From: Clostridium sp. UBA4108
GTDB taxonomy: Bacteria > Bacillota > Clostridia > Clostridiales > Clostridiaceae
DNA length: 5,342 nt
Reading direction: 5' to 3'
NCBI GenBank assembly: GCA_002381695.1
Contig: DFXM01000044.1
Span: 84,605 to 89,946, forward strand
A program made the translations under genes and the position numbers. Shown here in pieces: positions 1 to 5,342 of this stretch (position 1 is its first letter; every line of letters begins with the position of its first letter). The notes below the pieces were generated by a model, which had not been told where the DNA came from, searched no databases, and was given only the letters and a program-made list of their open reading frames with translations.

Positions 1-168
1 CGAAACGGTTGAACAGGAATAATGTGAGGTTTTAATTAATATTATTTTATATTTAAGCCTATTTGCATTATGTAGTTTCATTATTACAATCTATATATCT
101 TAATAAATTTTAATTATTTTCATATGAATATTAATTTCTTTAAGCCGCAGCCTTGTAATATGTAATAG
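1..168. other. AT-rich stretch with no recognisable gene
   Basis: I see no coding region with a start and ribosome binding site on either strand here. Two plus-strand frames enter from the left edge and stop early (at 19-21 and 31-33). One of them could be the tail of a gene lying to the left, but 6 to 10 codons are too few to judge. The rest is very AT-rich and shows no clear hairpin, repeat array or RNA gene. Confidence 0.5.
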
Positions 169-174
169 TATAAT
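169..174 (+). promoter_or_regulatory. Possible -10 hexamer upstream of the structured block
   Basis: A perfect TATAAT lies here on the plus strand, and transcription would start near 181, about ten bases before the first hairpin of the structured block. No good -35 hexamer sits 16-18 bases upstream: TTGTAA at 153-158 is only 10 bases away. In such AT-rich DNA a lone TATAAT is weak evidence. It is listed because its position fits the putative RNA that follows. Confidence 0.25.
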
Positions 175-180
175 TTTATC

Positions 181-312
181 AAATGATTCCTATCCTTAGG
201 TGGATTTTGCTTATGGGGAATACCTCTCTCCACCTGAGGATTAGAAGAACTTATCCAGGGGCATGGTAGCCATCGGATAAAATAAAAAGCTGCAGATTTA
301 CTCTACAGCTTT
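181..312 (+). ncRNA. Putative structured RNA, family not recognised
   Basis: This block is visibly richer in G and C than the flanking DNA and contains three stems in tandem. Stem 1 pairs 192-203 with 230-241, 12 bp including one G-U pair, and its 26-base loop contains a smaller hairpin (215-218 with 223-226, also with a G-U pair, loop AATA). Stem 2 pairs 251-256 with 275-280 and encloses 263-266 with 270-273. Stem 3 pairs 286-295 with 303-312. In stem 1 and its inner hairpin the wobble pairs are G-U only when read on the plus strand, which favours a plus-strand RNA. Stem 3 has its wobble on the minus strand and is better explained as a minus-strand terminator. I could not match the block to tRNA, SRP RNA, a T-box or any riboswitch whose core I know. 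The tandem layout does not look like the single long rod of 6S RNA. A small RNA, an RNA leader or a remnant repeat all remain possible. Confidence 0.35.
281..312 (-). terminator. Rho-independent terminator, minus strand
   Basis: Read on the minus strand, AAAGCTGTAG (312-303) and CTGCAGCTTT (295-286) form a 10-bp stem with one T-G wobble and a 7-base loop. The stem is followed directly by a T-rich tract, TTATTTTAT. The wobble would be a C-A mismatch on the plus strand, and no T run follows on that side, so the terminator faces left. It is the first convincing terminator after the permease gene and probably ends the ABC operon transcript, leaving a tail of nearly 400 bases. Confidence 0.7.
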
Positions 313-579
313 ACCTAAAAAGATAGCCTTGCCATATAGAGAGTAAACATAAAATCATATTATAATAAATTGGCATCATAAATAAACTATCTAAAAATAG
401 CTTTTACCAAAATATTAATATAAATGATTTTACTCTACTTCTCCGTGCCTACTTATGCTTTTTGATTACACAGCACTAAGTTAGCCGAATGACATTCCAC
501 CTTCCATAATCATACTATTACATGAAAATATTATACTTTACATTATATTCATTGTAAATATGCCTATTATATTATTAAC
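313..579. other. Non-coding, AT-rich stretch between terminator and small ORF
   Basis: No supported gene lies here on either strand, since all frames are broken by frequent stops. On the minus strand it would be transcribed as the tail of the ABC operon. It contains short repeats: TTTACTCTAC at 429-438 is a copy of 297-306, and an inverted partial copy (AGAGTAAA near 340-347) could pair with the 429 copy to form a long AT-rich hairpin. A weaker hairpin lies near 390-410. None of these looks like a known element. Confidence 0.4.
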
Positions 580-699
580 TCAAACTAGCTTAATATAACT
601 TCTATAGAGAGCCATATTCTGATTTAGCAAATTTTTTATTTGCTTATCCTCCGTTGCTTCTTTATGGGAATCATTGACTCCTAAATTATTCCTAAACAT
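580..699 (-). CDS. Possible small protein of 39 residues, unknown function
   Basis: An ATG at 699-697 opens one base after the permease stop codon and runs 39 codons to TGA at 582-580. The predicted product begins MFRNNLGVND and ends MALYRSYIKLV. It is hydrophilic and charged, with no membrane segment, signal peptide, cysteine pair or motif I recognise. In favour of a real gene are the tight, operon-like spacing and an even mix of residues. Against it, the bases before the ATG, within the end of the permease gene, contain no convincing ribosome binding site. Translation would have to be coupled to the permease. A GGAGGAT motif at 646-652 lies inside the frame but has no start codon at a useful distance. 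A 7-bp hairpin (626-632 with 638-644) also lies inside it. It may be a small accessory peptide, the remnant of a longer gene, or chance. Confidence 0.3.
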   Translation of the reverse strand: MFRNNLGVNDSHKEATEDKQIKNLLNQNMALYRSYIKLV

Positions 700-700
700 T

Positions 701-2611
701 TTACACTCTAACTATGTTTTTAAATGTTTTCATTGAAATAATTGCACTAACTCCAAATATAAGTATACTTACTAATACACTTATGATATAAGTACTATTT
801 AAATCTATAGATAGAAAACCTCCTAGGGTTTTTATAGCAACGTAACTATGAATTAGCCCTATTATTACTGGTATTATATAAAATAATGCAACCTCTTTAT
901 TTATAGATTTTCTTAACTCTTTATTGGATGCTCCAATATTTAATAATACTTTATACTTATTTTTATCCTCATTTGCATCACTGTATATCTTAATATAGAT
1001 TATACTAGCTTCTGCTAAAATAAATACCAAGAATAAAAAAGCTCCTATGGCATAAATACCCTTCATCCATTCAATTCTTTTACTTTCGTATAACCCTAAT
1101 GTGGCATGGGTTTTCTCTATATCAATATATTTACTTAATTCCTTTGTGATAGACTCTAGTTTTTTCATATTAAGAAGCTCTTCTTCATTAACTATCTTGA
1201 TTCCATAGAAGTTAACTAATTCACCATTAGCTTTTATTTTCTCATAATTTTCATCATTCACAACAATGGTTATATAGTTTAATCCTGAACCAAAGGTACG
1301 TAATCTAAGGTTACTTTCGCTTACCTTAAACTTAATATCATTTACAATGACATCATTATGAGTATACAAACTAGCTATAGTTCCTGGTCTCTGTATAAAA
1401 ATTGCTTGCTCTCCCGCAACCATACTCTCGTTTATTTTACTTAAACTTCCTTCATTGCCATTAGTCTCTAAAATATCTACCAACTGATTATAAGATAACA
1501 CTACATAATCCTCATTATTGTAAGCTGATACATCTTTGAGAGTTTCTTTAGCTTTTAAAACTTCAGTATTTAACTCATATTTTTCTTCTCCAATACTAGA
1601 TAAAACTCCTCTGATCTCTTCTTTGTTATTTATTTCTTCTGGTGAAGAAAAGGATATTGAATATAATCTATTATTCTCATCTGATTCACCATAGGATGCC
1701 TTCATTGCAACAGATGTTCCCAACACTGTTACTGTGCATGCTGTAAGAATTGCTATAGTTGCATAGGTTGTATAGTTTTTCTTTAATCTATAAGCTAAAT
1801 TGTTAATAGTTATTATGTTTTCTCCATTATATAAAATAGCTTTTCTTTTAAGAAAGAAATTAAATACCACTGGTAACACGGTTCCGAATAATCCATAAGT
1901 ACCTACACAAACTAAAAGCAATGTTTTAAATGCATTCATCTTATCCTTAAGTATTAAATAATATCCAATTATAATTAGTGCCAATGATATAATTGAAACT
2001 ATATATATCTTCCAATTTATCTTAGGCATTTTTTCCGTTTTCTTGCTGTCATTTAAAAGATCTATTACATTACTTCTAACAATGCTTATAAAGCCCTTTA
2101 TACTCATAAATAAAAATATTCCAAGAAATATTAGTACTGTATATAATATTGAGTTTAATGTTACATTAAAAGTAATATCTATATGAAATTCGGCTAACTT
2201 AAATACTATCATTTGAAAGAATTTAGACAGTGCAACCCCTATGCCTGTACCAAGTAAACATGAACTCAATCCTATAAGCATAATTTCAATAAAGTAAATT
2301 TTACCAATAGTAGTAGAATCTAACCCCATAAAAGTATAGATACCAATCTCTTTTTTTCTATTCTTCAAAAATATATTTGAGGAATACCATATAAAGAAAA
2401 ACATAAATATTACAAGTATGGAAGTTAACATCTGTAATAGAAGTTTTGTATACTCTTCATTCAAATCTCCCAAATACTGCAGTGCATTTCCATCCATCAG
2501 TATCATAAAATTACTTAATATAACTACTGAAAATACCATTGAAATAAAGAACATAGTATACACTTTTATGTTATTTTTAAAATTGTTATAGGCTATTTTA
2601 AAGGTACTCAT
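701..2611 (-). CDS. bceB: Bce-type ABC transporter permease (antimicrobial peptide resistance)
   Basis: This is the membrane subunit of a peptide-antibiotic resistance transporter. Known members act in the cytoplasmic membrane, release lipid-linked cell-wall precursors from antibiotics such as bacitracin or lantibiotics, and signal drug flux to the partner kinase. At 636 residues it is close to the usual length of about 650. I see ten hydrophobic segments, near residues 18-38, 57-81, 105-128, 152-174, 201-221, 229-253, 281-303, 518-540, 574-594 and 608-628. The roughly 210-residue soluble stretch between the seventh and eighth is the external domain typical of BceB. Two FtsX-like blocks are visible, each with a cytoplasmic turn after a membrane segment: RKKEIGIYTFMGLDS near 85-99 and KYKVLLNIGASNKELRK near 553-569. 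The ATG overlaps the ATPase stop codon (TAATG) and follows a strong AGGAGGTG. No frameshift or missing block is apparent. Substrate specificity cannot be inferred; the family call is firm. Confidence 0.93.
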   Translation of the reverse strand: MSTFKIAYNNFKNNIKVYTMFFISMVFSVVILSNFMILMDGNALQYLGDLNEEYTKLLLQMLTSILVIFMFFFIWYSSNIFLKNRKKEIGIYTFMGLDSTTIGKIYFIEIMLIGLSSCLLGTGIGVALSKFFQMIVFKLAEFHIDITFNVTLNSILYTVLIFLGIFLFMSIKGFISIVRSNVIDLLNDSKKTEKMPKINWKIYIVSIISLALIIIGYYLILKDKMNAFKTLLLVCVGTYGLFGTVLPVVFNFFLKRKAILYNGENIITINNLAYRLKKNYTTYATIAILTACTVTVLGTSVAMKASYGESDENNRLYSISFSSPEEINNKEEIRGVLSSIGEEKYELNTEVLKAKETLKDVSAYNNEDYVVLSYNQLVDILETNGNEGSLSKINESMVAGEQAIFIQRPGTIASLYTHNDVIVNDIKFKVSESNLRLRTFGSGLNYITIVVNDENYEKIKANGELVNFYGIKIVNEEELLNMKKLESITKELSKYIDIEKTHATLGLYESKRIEWMKGIYAIGAFLFLVFILAEASIIYIKIYSDANEDKNKYKVLLNIGASNKELRKSINKEVALFYIIPVIIGLIHSYVAIKTLGGFLSIDLNSTYIISVLVSILIFGVSAIISMKTFKNIVRV

Positions 2612-3363
2612 TACTTAGCACCTCCTAAAGATGCCAATAAATCTATTATCCTTCCATAAAACTCTTTTCTATCATTTCCCTTATTCAATTGACATTTTAT
2701 TTCTCCATCATTTAAGATATAAACTCTATCTGAATAACTTGCACATACTGCATCATGAGTAACCATTATAATGGTTGCCTTCTCTTCTTTGTTTGCCTTA
2801 TTCAAACATTCTAGTAAATCTGAAGATGACTTTGAATCTAGTGCACCTGTTGGCTCATCTGCAAATATAACCTTAGGCTTTGTTATTAATGCTCTAGTAG
2901 CAGCCCCTCTTTGTTTTTGTCCACCTGATAACTCATAGGGATATTTTTTTAAATGCTCCTTAAGTCCAAATAAATCTGCAATTTTCATAACTCTGTCCTC
3001 TATATCCACACTTTTTTTCTTACCTAAGGCAAGAGGTAATGCTATATTATCCATTAAGTTCATATTGTCTAAAAGGTTATAGTCTTGAAATATAAAACCT
3101 ATATTGTCCCTTCTAAGTTTAGATAACTCTTTATTTTTAACCTTAGTTATATCCACTCCATCTAGTATTATCTCACCATTAGTTGGCTTATCTAAAGTAG
3201 ATATTAAATTTAGTAAAGTACTTTTTCCAGCTCCAGAAGGACCCATTATAGAAATAAAATCTCCTTCATTAACTGTAAGTGAAACCTTATTTAAAACTCT
3301 ATTTCTAAAGCCTTTAATTCCATACTCTTTACTAACATCCCTTAAATTCAGTATTTCTTTCAT
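2611..3363 (-). CDS. bceA: Bce-type ABC transporter ATP-binding protein
   Basis: This is the ATPase that powers the adjoining permease at the inner face of the membrane. From the preferred start the protein has 250 residues, matching the usual length of about 250. All ABC motifs are intact: Walker A GPSGAGKST (41-49), Q-loop Gln93, signature LSGGQKQR (145-152), Walker B VIFADE with catalytic Glu170, D-loop GALD (173-176) and H-loop His203. After the signature the sequence GAATRAL replaces the commoner VAIARAL, a mild variation. An in-frame ATG lies 13 codons upstream at 3402, but only AAGG three bases away precedes it. The ATG at 3363 has GGAGGA eight bases upstream and opens MKEILNLRDVSKEYG, the normal beginning of such ATPases, so I chose it. 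The gene is first in the transporter operon, behind a BceR-like operator, and overlaps the permease start by one base. It belongs to the MacB/LolD-like exporter ATPase group. Drug specificity is unknown. Confidence 0.93.
   Translation of the reverse strand: MKEILNLRDVSKEYGIKGFRNRVLNKVSLTVNEGDFISIMGPSGAGKSTLLNLISTLDKPTNGEIILDGVDITKVKNKELSKLRRDNIGFIFQDYNLLDNMNLMDNIALPLALGKKKSVDIEDRVMKIADLFGLKEHLKKYPYELSGGQKQRGAATRALITKPKVIFADEPTGALDSKSSSDLLECLNKANKEEKATIIMVTHDAVCASYSDRVYILNDGEIKCQLNKGNDRKEFYGRIIDLLASLGGAK
2619..2626 (-). promoter_or_regulatory. Ribosome binding site for the permease, inside the ATPase gene
   Basis: AGGAGGTG on the minus strand is a near-perfect Shine-Dalgarno sequence, seven bases before the permease ATG. 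It is built into the last codons of the ATPase (Gly-Gly-Ala-Lys-stop). It supports the permease start and suggests that the permease is translated at high efficiency and in step with its ATPase. Confidence 0.85.
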
Positions 3364-3370
3364 TCTTTTT

Positions 3371-3376
3371 TCCTCC
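3371..3376 (-). promoter_or_regulatory. Ribosome binding site that fixes the ATPase start
   Basis: GGAGGA on the minus strand lies eight bases before the ATG at 3363-3361. The upstream in-frame ATG at 3402-3400 lacks a comparable site at normal spacing. This decides the start in favour of the 250-residue protein. Confidence 0.8.
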
Positions 3377-3427
3377 AATATAAATACAATTATTTTTTTC
3401 ATGTGCCTTAATTTAATTCTAATAGTT

Positions 3428-3433
3428 TTTATA
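3428..3433 (-). promoter_or_regulatory. Candidate -10 element of the ABC transporter operon
   Basis: TATAAA on the minus strand is the best-placed -10 candidate. It would start transcription near 3421 and leave a leader of about 58 bases before the ATPase ATG. The -35 region 17 bases upstream is poor, as is common for activator-dependent promoters, and the BceR-like box would then lie about 60 bases upstream of the start. TAGAAT at 3416-3421 is an alternative. Both assignments are inference. Confidence 0.35.
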
Positions 3434-3474
3434 TTGGTTTTCCTTCACTTAAAGTTACTTTTAAAGCTCTAACA

Positions 3475-3488
3475 TTACATTTTGGTAA
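3475..3488 (-). promoter_or_regulatory. Putative BceR-type operator
   Basis: The minus strand reads TTACC-AAAA-TGTAA. The consensus reported for BceR-like regulators in Firmicutes is TNACA-N4-TGTAA, so nine of the ten positions counted, including the free N, fit and only the last base of the left half differs. It sits between the kinase gene and the ATPase gene, upstream of the candidate transporter promoter, where the linked response regulator is expected to act. The position and match together make this the most likely binding site of the regulator encoded at 4597-5265. Confidence 0.65.
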
Positions 3489-3490
3489 CA

Positions 3491-3507
3491 TTGAAGTTTA
3501 ACTTCAA
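3491..3507. repeat. Perfect 17-bp palindrome next to the BceR-like box
   Basis: TTGAAGTT and AACTTCAA flank a single central base, giving two perfect 8-bp arms. Only two bases separate it from the BceR-like box. The centre is too tight and the arms too AT-rich for an efficient terminator, and no T run follows on either strand, so a protein-binding site is more likely than an RNA hairpin. It could be a second site for the same regulator or a site for another one. Confidence 0.55.
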
Positions 3508-3574
3508 TATATTTATCTAATTATTAGCTTTGTTTTAATATAATGTGATTAAACTACAAAAATGCTTCATAATC

Positions 3575-4597
3575 CTAAGTTAAGCTTCTTAAATAATCCG
3601 ATATCTTATAAAATCTTATTTTAAAAATTGTATATTCCCCTTGAATTGATTCAACTTCTATCTTATGCTCAAGCTTCTTTATTATTTTTTTAGAAAAATA
3701 TAAGCCCATACCTGTAGATTTATATACTGTATTTCTTCCGTTAGTGCCTGTAAATCCTTTGTTGAAAATTCTATCTATATCCTCTTTTGCTATACCTATT
3801 CCATTATCCACTACATGAAGCTCTATATACTTCCCTTCATCTTTGGCATAAAATCGCAGTTTTCCATGACTTTTTATATACTTAATAGAATTATTAATAA
3901 TCTGATCTAAAACATAAGTTAACCATTTTTTATCAGTATAAATATTATAATTTAAATCTTTCATTTCAATTTCTATATTGTTCTTAATAAGAAAAAAAGC
4001 ATTGCTCTTTACACTTTGCTTTACTATATCCTGTAGCACTTCTTCTTTAATAAATATATCTTCAGCTGAAGTTGTAGATCTACTTCCATACATAACTGAA
4101 TTTACTAAGAAATTGATCTTCTCAACTTCATTTCTTACACTATGACTTATAGATTCATCCTCTATTCTCTCTGATATTATATTTAAAGCACTTATAGGAA
4201 GTTTTATTTCATGAACCCATTTAGATATATATTCTTCCATATCACTTAGATTTTCTTCATAAAATTTAATATTTTTATACTTGTCATTGTCTTTACTTCT
4301 AATTATATAAGCCATTATTTCATCTTCCAGTGATTCACCATTAATATCATTAACCGAAATCTCTTTGTTTTCCTTCATCAGCTCATATAACTCTATATAT
4401 ACTTTTTTCCACCTACTATATTCCATAAATAAAAATACTAAGTATATAACTGAAATAATGAAATCTATATATATTAAATCTCCTAAATTTTCCTTGAATG
4501 TGGTTAGACAATATAAAAATAAATTCACTGCTCCAAAAATAGTTATAAAGCATGCTATATTCAAGGATTTTTCCTTAATAAATCTTCCTATGCTCAT
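3575..4597 (-). CDS. bceS: Intramembrane-sensing histidine kinase, BceS-like
   Basis: This is a membrane sensor kinase that phosphorylates the adjacent response regulator. Two hydrophobic helices near residues 12-33 and 41-58 are joined by only about seven residues, so there is almost no external sensor domain. This is the mark of BceS-type kinases, which in studied systems take their signal from the partner ABC transporter. A linker to about residue 120 leads to the H-box WVHEIKLPISAL with phosphoacceptor His129. The ATPase domain has the N-box around Asn236 (QIINNSIKY), G1 DNGIGI (264-269), an F-box-like IFNKGFTG (277-284) and G2 STGMGLYF (294-301). All catalytic motifs are intact. Its 340 residues fit the family (about 335). 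The ATG overlaps the regulator stop codon (TAATG), and no strong ribosome binding site is seen at normal distance, so translation is probably coupled to the regulator. No clear terminator follows, so some read-through into the transporter genes is possible. Confidence 0.93.
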   Translation of the reverse strand: MSIGRFIKEKSLNIACFITIFGAVNLFLYCLTTFKENLGDLIYIDFIISVIYLVFLFMEYSRWKKVYIELYELMKENKEISVNDINGESLEDEIMAYIIRSKDNDKYKNIKFYEENLSDMEEYISKWVHEIKLPISALNIISERIEDESISHSVRNEVEKINFLVNSVMYGSRSTTSAEDIFIKEEVLQDIVKQSVKSNAFFLIKNNIEIEMKDLNYNIYTDKKWLTYVLDQIINNSIKYIKSHGKLRFYAKDEGKYIELHVVDNGIGIAKEDIDRIFNKGFTGTNGRNTVYKSTGMGLYFSKKIIKKLEHKIEVESIQGEYTIFKIRFYKISDYLRSLT

Positions 4598-5265
4598 TAA
4601 ACCATATAACCTATACCTTTCTTTGTCTTAATAAAGTCATCAAGTCCAACTTCTTTAATCTTATTTCTAAGCCTTGTTATGTTAACGGTTAAGGTGTTAT
4701 CACTAACGAATTCATCATCATTCCAAAGGCTCATCATCAGCTTATCTCTAGATACAACTTTGCCCTTGCTCTTAATTAAAACAGATAATATCTTAATTTC
4801 ATTTTTAGTTAACTCTATAGTATTGTCTTCATATTTAAACATACATTTTTCTATATCCAAAACTGCACCCTTGTAATAAATTATAGAATCATTCCCCGTA
4901 TAATCATAGGTCCTTCTAAGTAATGCATTTATTTTAGTTATTAAGACTTCTATAGAAAATGGCTTTGTAATATAATCATCTCCCCCTTTATTAATTCCCA
5001 TGATTAAATCCATATTAGAATCTCTTGATGATAAAAATAGAATAGGTACTTTTGAAACCTCTCTAATTTTTTCACACCAATAAAAACCATCATAATAAGG
5101 TAAGTTGACATCCATTATTACTAATTGTGGCTTCGTATCCACAACCTCTTTTAGTATGCTATGAAAATTTTCTATTAAAGCTACTTTAAATCCCCATTTA
5201 TTTAATGATAAGGACAACTCCTTTGATAAATCTAAATCATCCTCTACTAATAATATTTCTTTCAT
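4597..5265 (-). CDS. bceR: OmpR-family response regulator, BceR-like
   Basis: This is a cytoplasmic transcription factor activated by phosphoryl transfer from the downstream kinase, expected to switch on the transporter operon through the box at 3475-3488. The receiver domain covers residues 1 to about 115: acidic pocket Glu8-Asp9, phosphoacceptor Asp52 (in VIMDVNLPYYDG), Ser79 in the Thr/Ser switch position, and Lys101 in the DDYITKPF block. The winged-helix DNA-binding domain spans about 127-222 and ends with the usual KTKKGIGYMV wing. At 222 residues it is slightly shorter than B. subtilis BceR (about 231) but complete. The start is well supported by AAGGAG seven bases before the ATG and by the MKEILLVEDD opening. 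It is the first gene of its operon and overlaps the kinase start by one base. The receiver and effector motifs are firm; the Bce subfamily assignment rests mainly on its neighbours. Confidence 0.93.
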   Translation of the reverse strand: MKEILLVEDDLDLSKELSLSLNKWGFKVALIENFHSILKEVVDTKPQLVIMDVNLPYYDGFYWCEKIREVSKVPILFLSSRDSNMDLIMGINKGGDDYITKPFSIEVLITKINALLRRTYDYTGNDSIIYYKGAVLDIEKCMFKYEDNTIELTKNEIKILSVLIKSKGKVVSRDKLMMSLWNDDEFVSDNTLTVNITRLRNKIKEVGLDDFIKTKKGIGYMV

Positions 5266-5290
5266 ATCTTCTCCTTTTTCTTTTGGCTTT

Positions 5291-5299
5291 ATTTTAGCA
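5291..5299 (-). promoter_or_regulatory. Extended -10 promoter of the regulator-kinase operon
   Basis: The minus strand reads TGCTAAAAT, an extended -10 (TGnTAAAAT) that differs from TATAAT at two positions. No good -35 hexamer lies 17 bases upstream, which the TG extension could offset. Transcription would start near 5284, giving a leader of about 20 bases before the ATG at 5265. Overlapping it, the minus strand has TAACA-CTAT-GCTAA, which matches the left half of the BceR consensus but only part of the right half, so autoregulation is possible but weakly supported. Confidence 0.5.
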
Positions 5300-5342
5300 T
5301 AGTGTTAATAACTAACTATATATTATTACTCACAAACCGTTT

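Noticed and set aside
1..33. Possible C-terminal end of a plus-strand gene entering from the left
   Set aside because: Two frames could end here (stops at 19-21 and 31-33), with only 6 to 10 codons visible, so no product or frame can be supported.
213..269. Plus-strand 18-residue ORF (MGNTSLHLRIRR...) with AGGTGG nine bases upstream
   Set aside because: The start and the apparent ribosome site are both embedded in the 12-bp stem and its loop. It is very short and more simply explained by the hairpin sequence. It could be reconsidered if the plus strand is shown to be translated.
120..302. Minus-strand frame open for about 60 codons without an ATG
   Set aside because: It starts inside the terminator stem, has no ATG and no ribosome binding site, and reads through the hairpin block. 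The openness reflects the GC-richer structured sequence.
181..312. Riboswitch, T-box or 6S RNA identity for the hairpin block
   Set aside because: No conserved core of a riboswitch or T-box that I know is present, no gene follows on the plus strand within reach, and the tandem stems do not fit the single-rod shape of 6S RNA.
182..675. Inverted repeat AATGATTCC (182-190) and GGAATCATT (667-675)
   Set aside because: A 9-bp inverted match is expected about once by chance in a region of this length and base bias, and nothing else ties the two sites together.
3104..3472. Plus-strand frame of 122 codons
   Set aside because: It lies antisense to the ATPase gene and its upstream region, has no ribosome binding site, and its low-complexity composition mirrors the opposite strand. 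The ATPase has all its motifs.
3491..3507. Palindrome as terminator of the regulator-kinase operon
   Set aside because: The symmetric centre leaves no proper loop unless the stem shrinks to about six AT-rich pairs, and no T tract follows on the minus strand.
4365..4876. Plus-strand frames at 4365-4631 and 4679-4876
   Set aside because: Both are antisense shadows of the kinase and regulator genes, without ribosome binding sites or recognisable domains.

Overview
The window looks like a chromosomal segment of a low-GC Gram-positive bacterium, most likely Clostridium or a close relative. The evidence is strong AT richness, AGA/ATA/TTA-rich codon use, AGGAGG-type ribosome binding sites, and the family of all four large genes. 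The species cannot be read from the sequence.

Layout, right to left, because every convincing gene is on the minus strand. (1) Positions 5342-5266 hold the upstream region of the first operon, with an extended -10 promoter at 5291-5299. (2) Positions 5265-3575 encode an OmpR-type response regulator (222 aa) and a two-helix 'intramembrane-sensing' histidine kinase (340 aa), joined by a TAATG stop/start overlap. (3) A 211-base gap, 3574-3364, carries a 14-bp inverted repeat that closely matches the published binding consensus of BceR-type regulators, a perfect 17-bp palindrome two bases away, and a candidate promoter. (4) Positions 3363-701 encode an ABC transporter: an ATPase (250 aa from the preferred start) and a ten-helix permease of 636 aa with a large external domain, again joined by TAATG. 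(5) Positions 700-1 hold no established gene. There is a possible 39-codon ORF directly after the permease, a strong minus-strand terminator at 281-312, and a GC-richer block of stacked hairpins at about 181-312 that could be an unassigned RNA on the plus strand.

Together the four genes form a Bce-type antimicrobial-peptide sensing and resistance module. In characterised members the transporter itself senses its flux and passes the signal to the short-loop kinase. The kinase phosphorylates the regulator, which switches on the transporter operon, and the transporter frees the cell-wall precursor target from peptide antibiotics such as bacitracin or lantibiotics. The substrate here cannot be told from sequence.

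Nothing in the coding part is a new kind of system. The parts worth a second look are the double palindrome at the ABC promoter, the structured block at 181-312, and the small ORF at 580-699.
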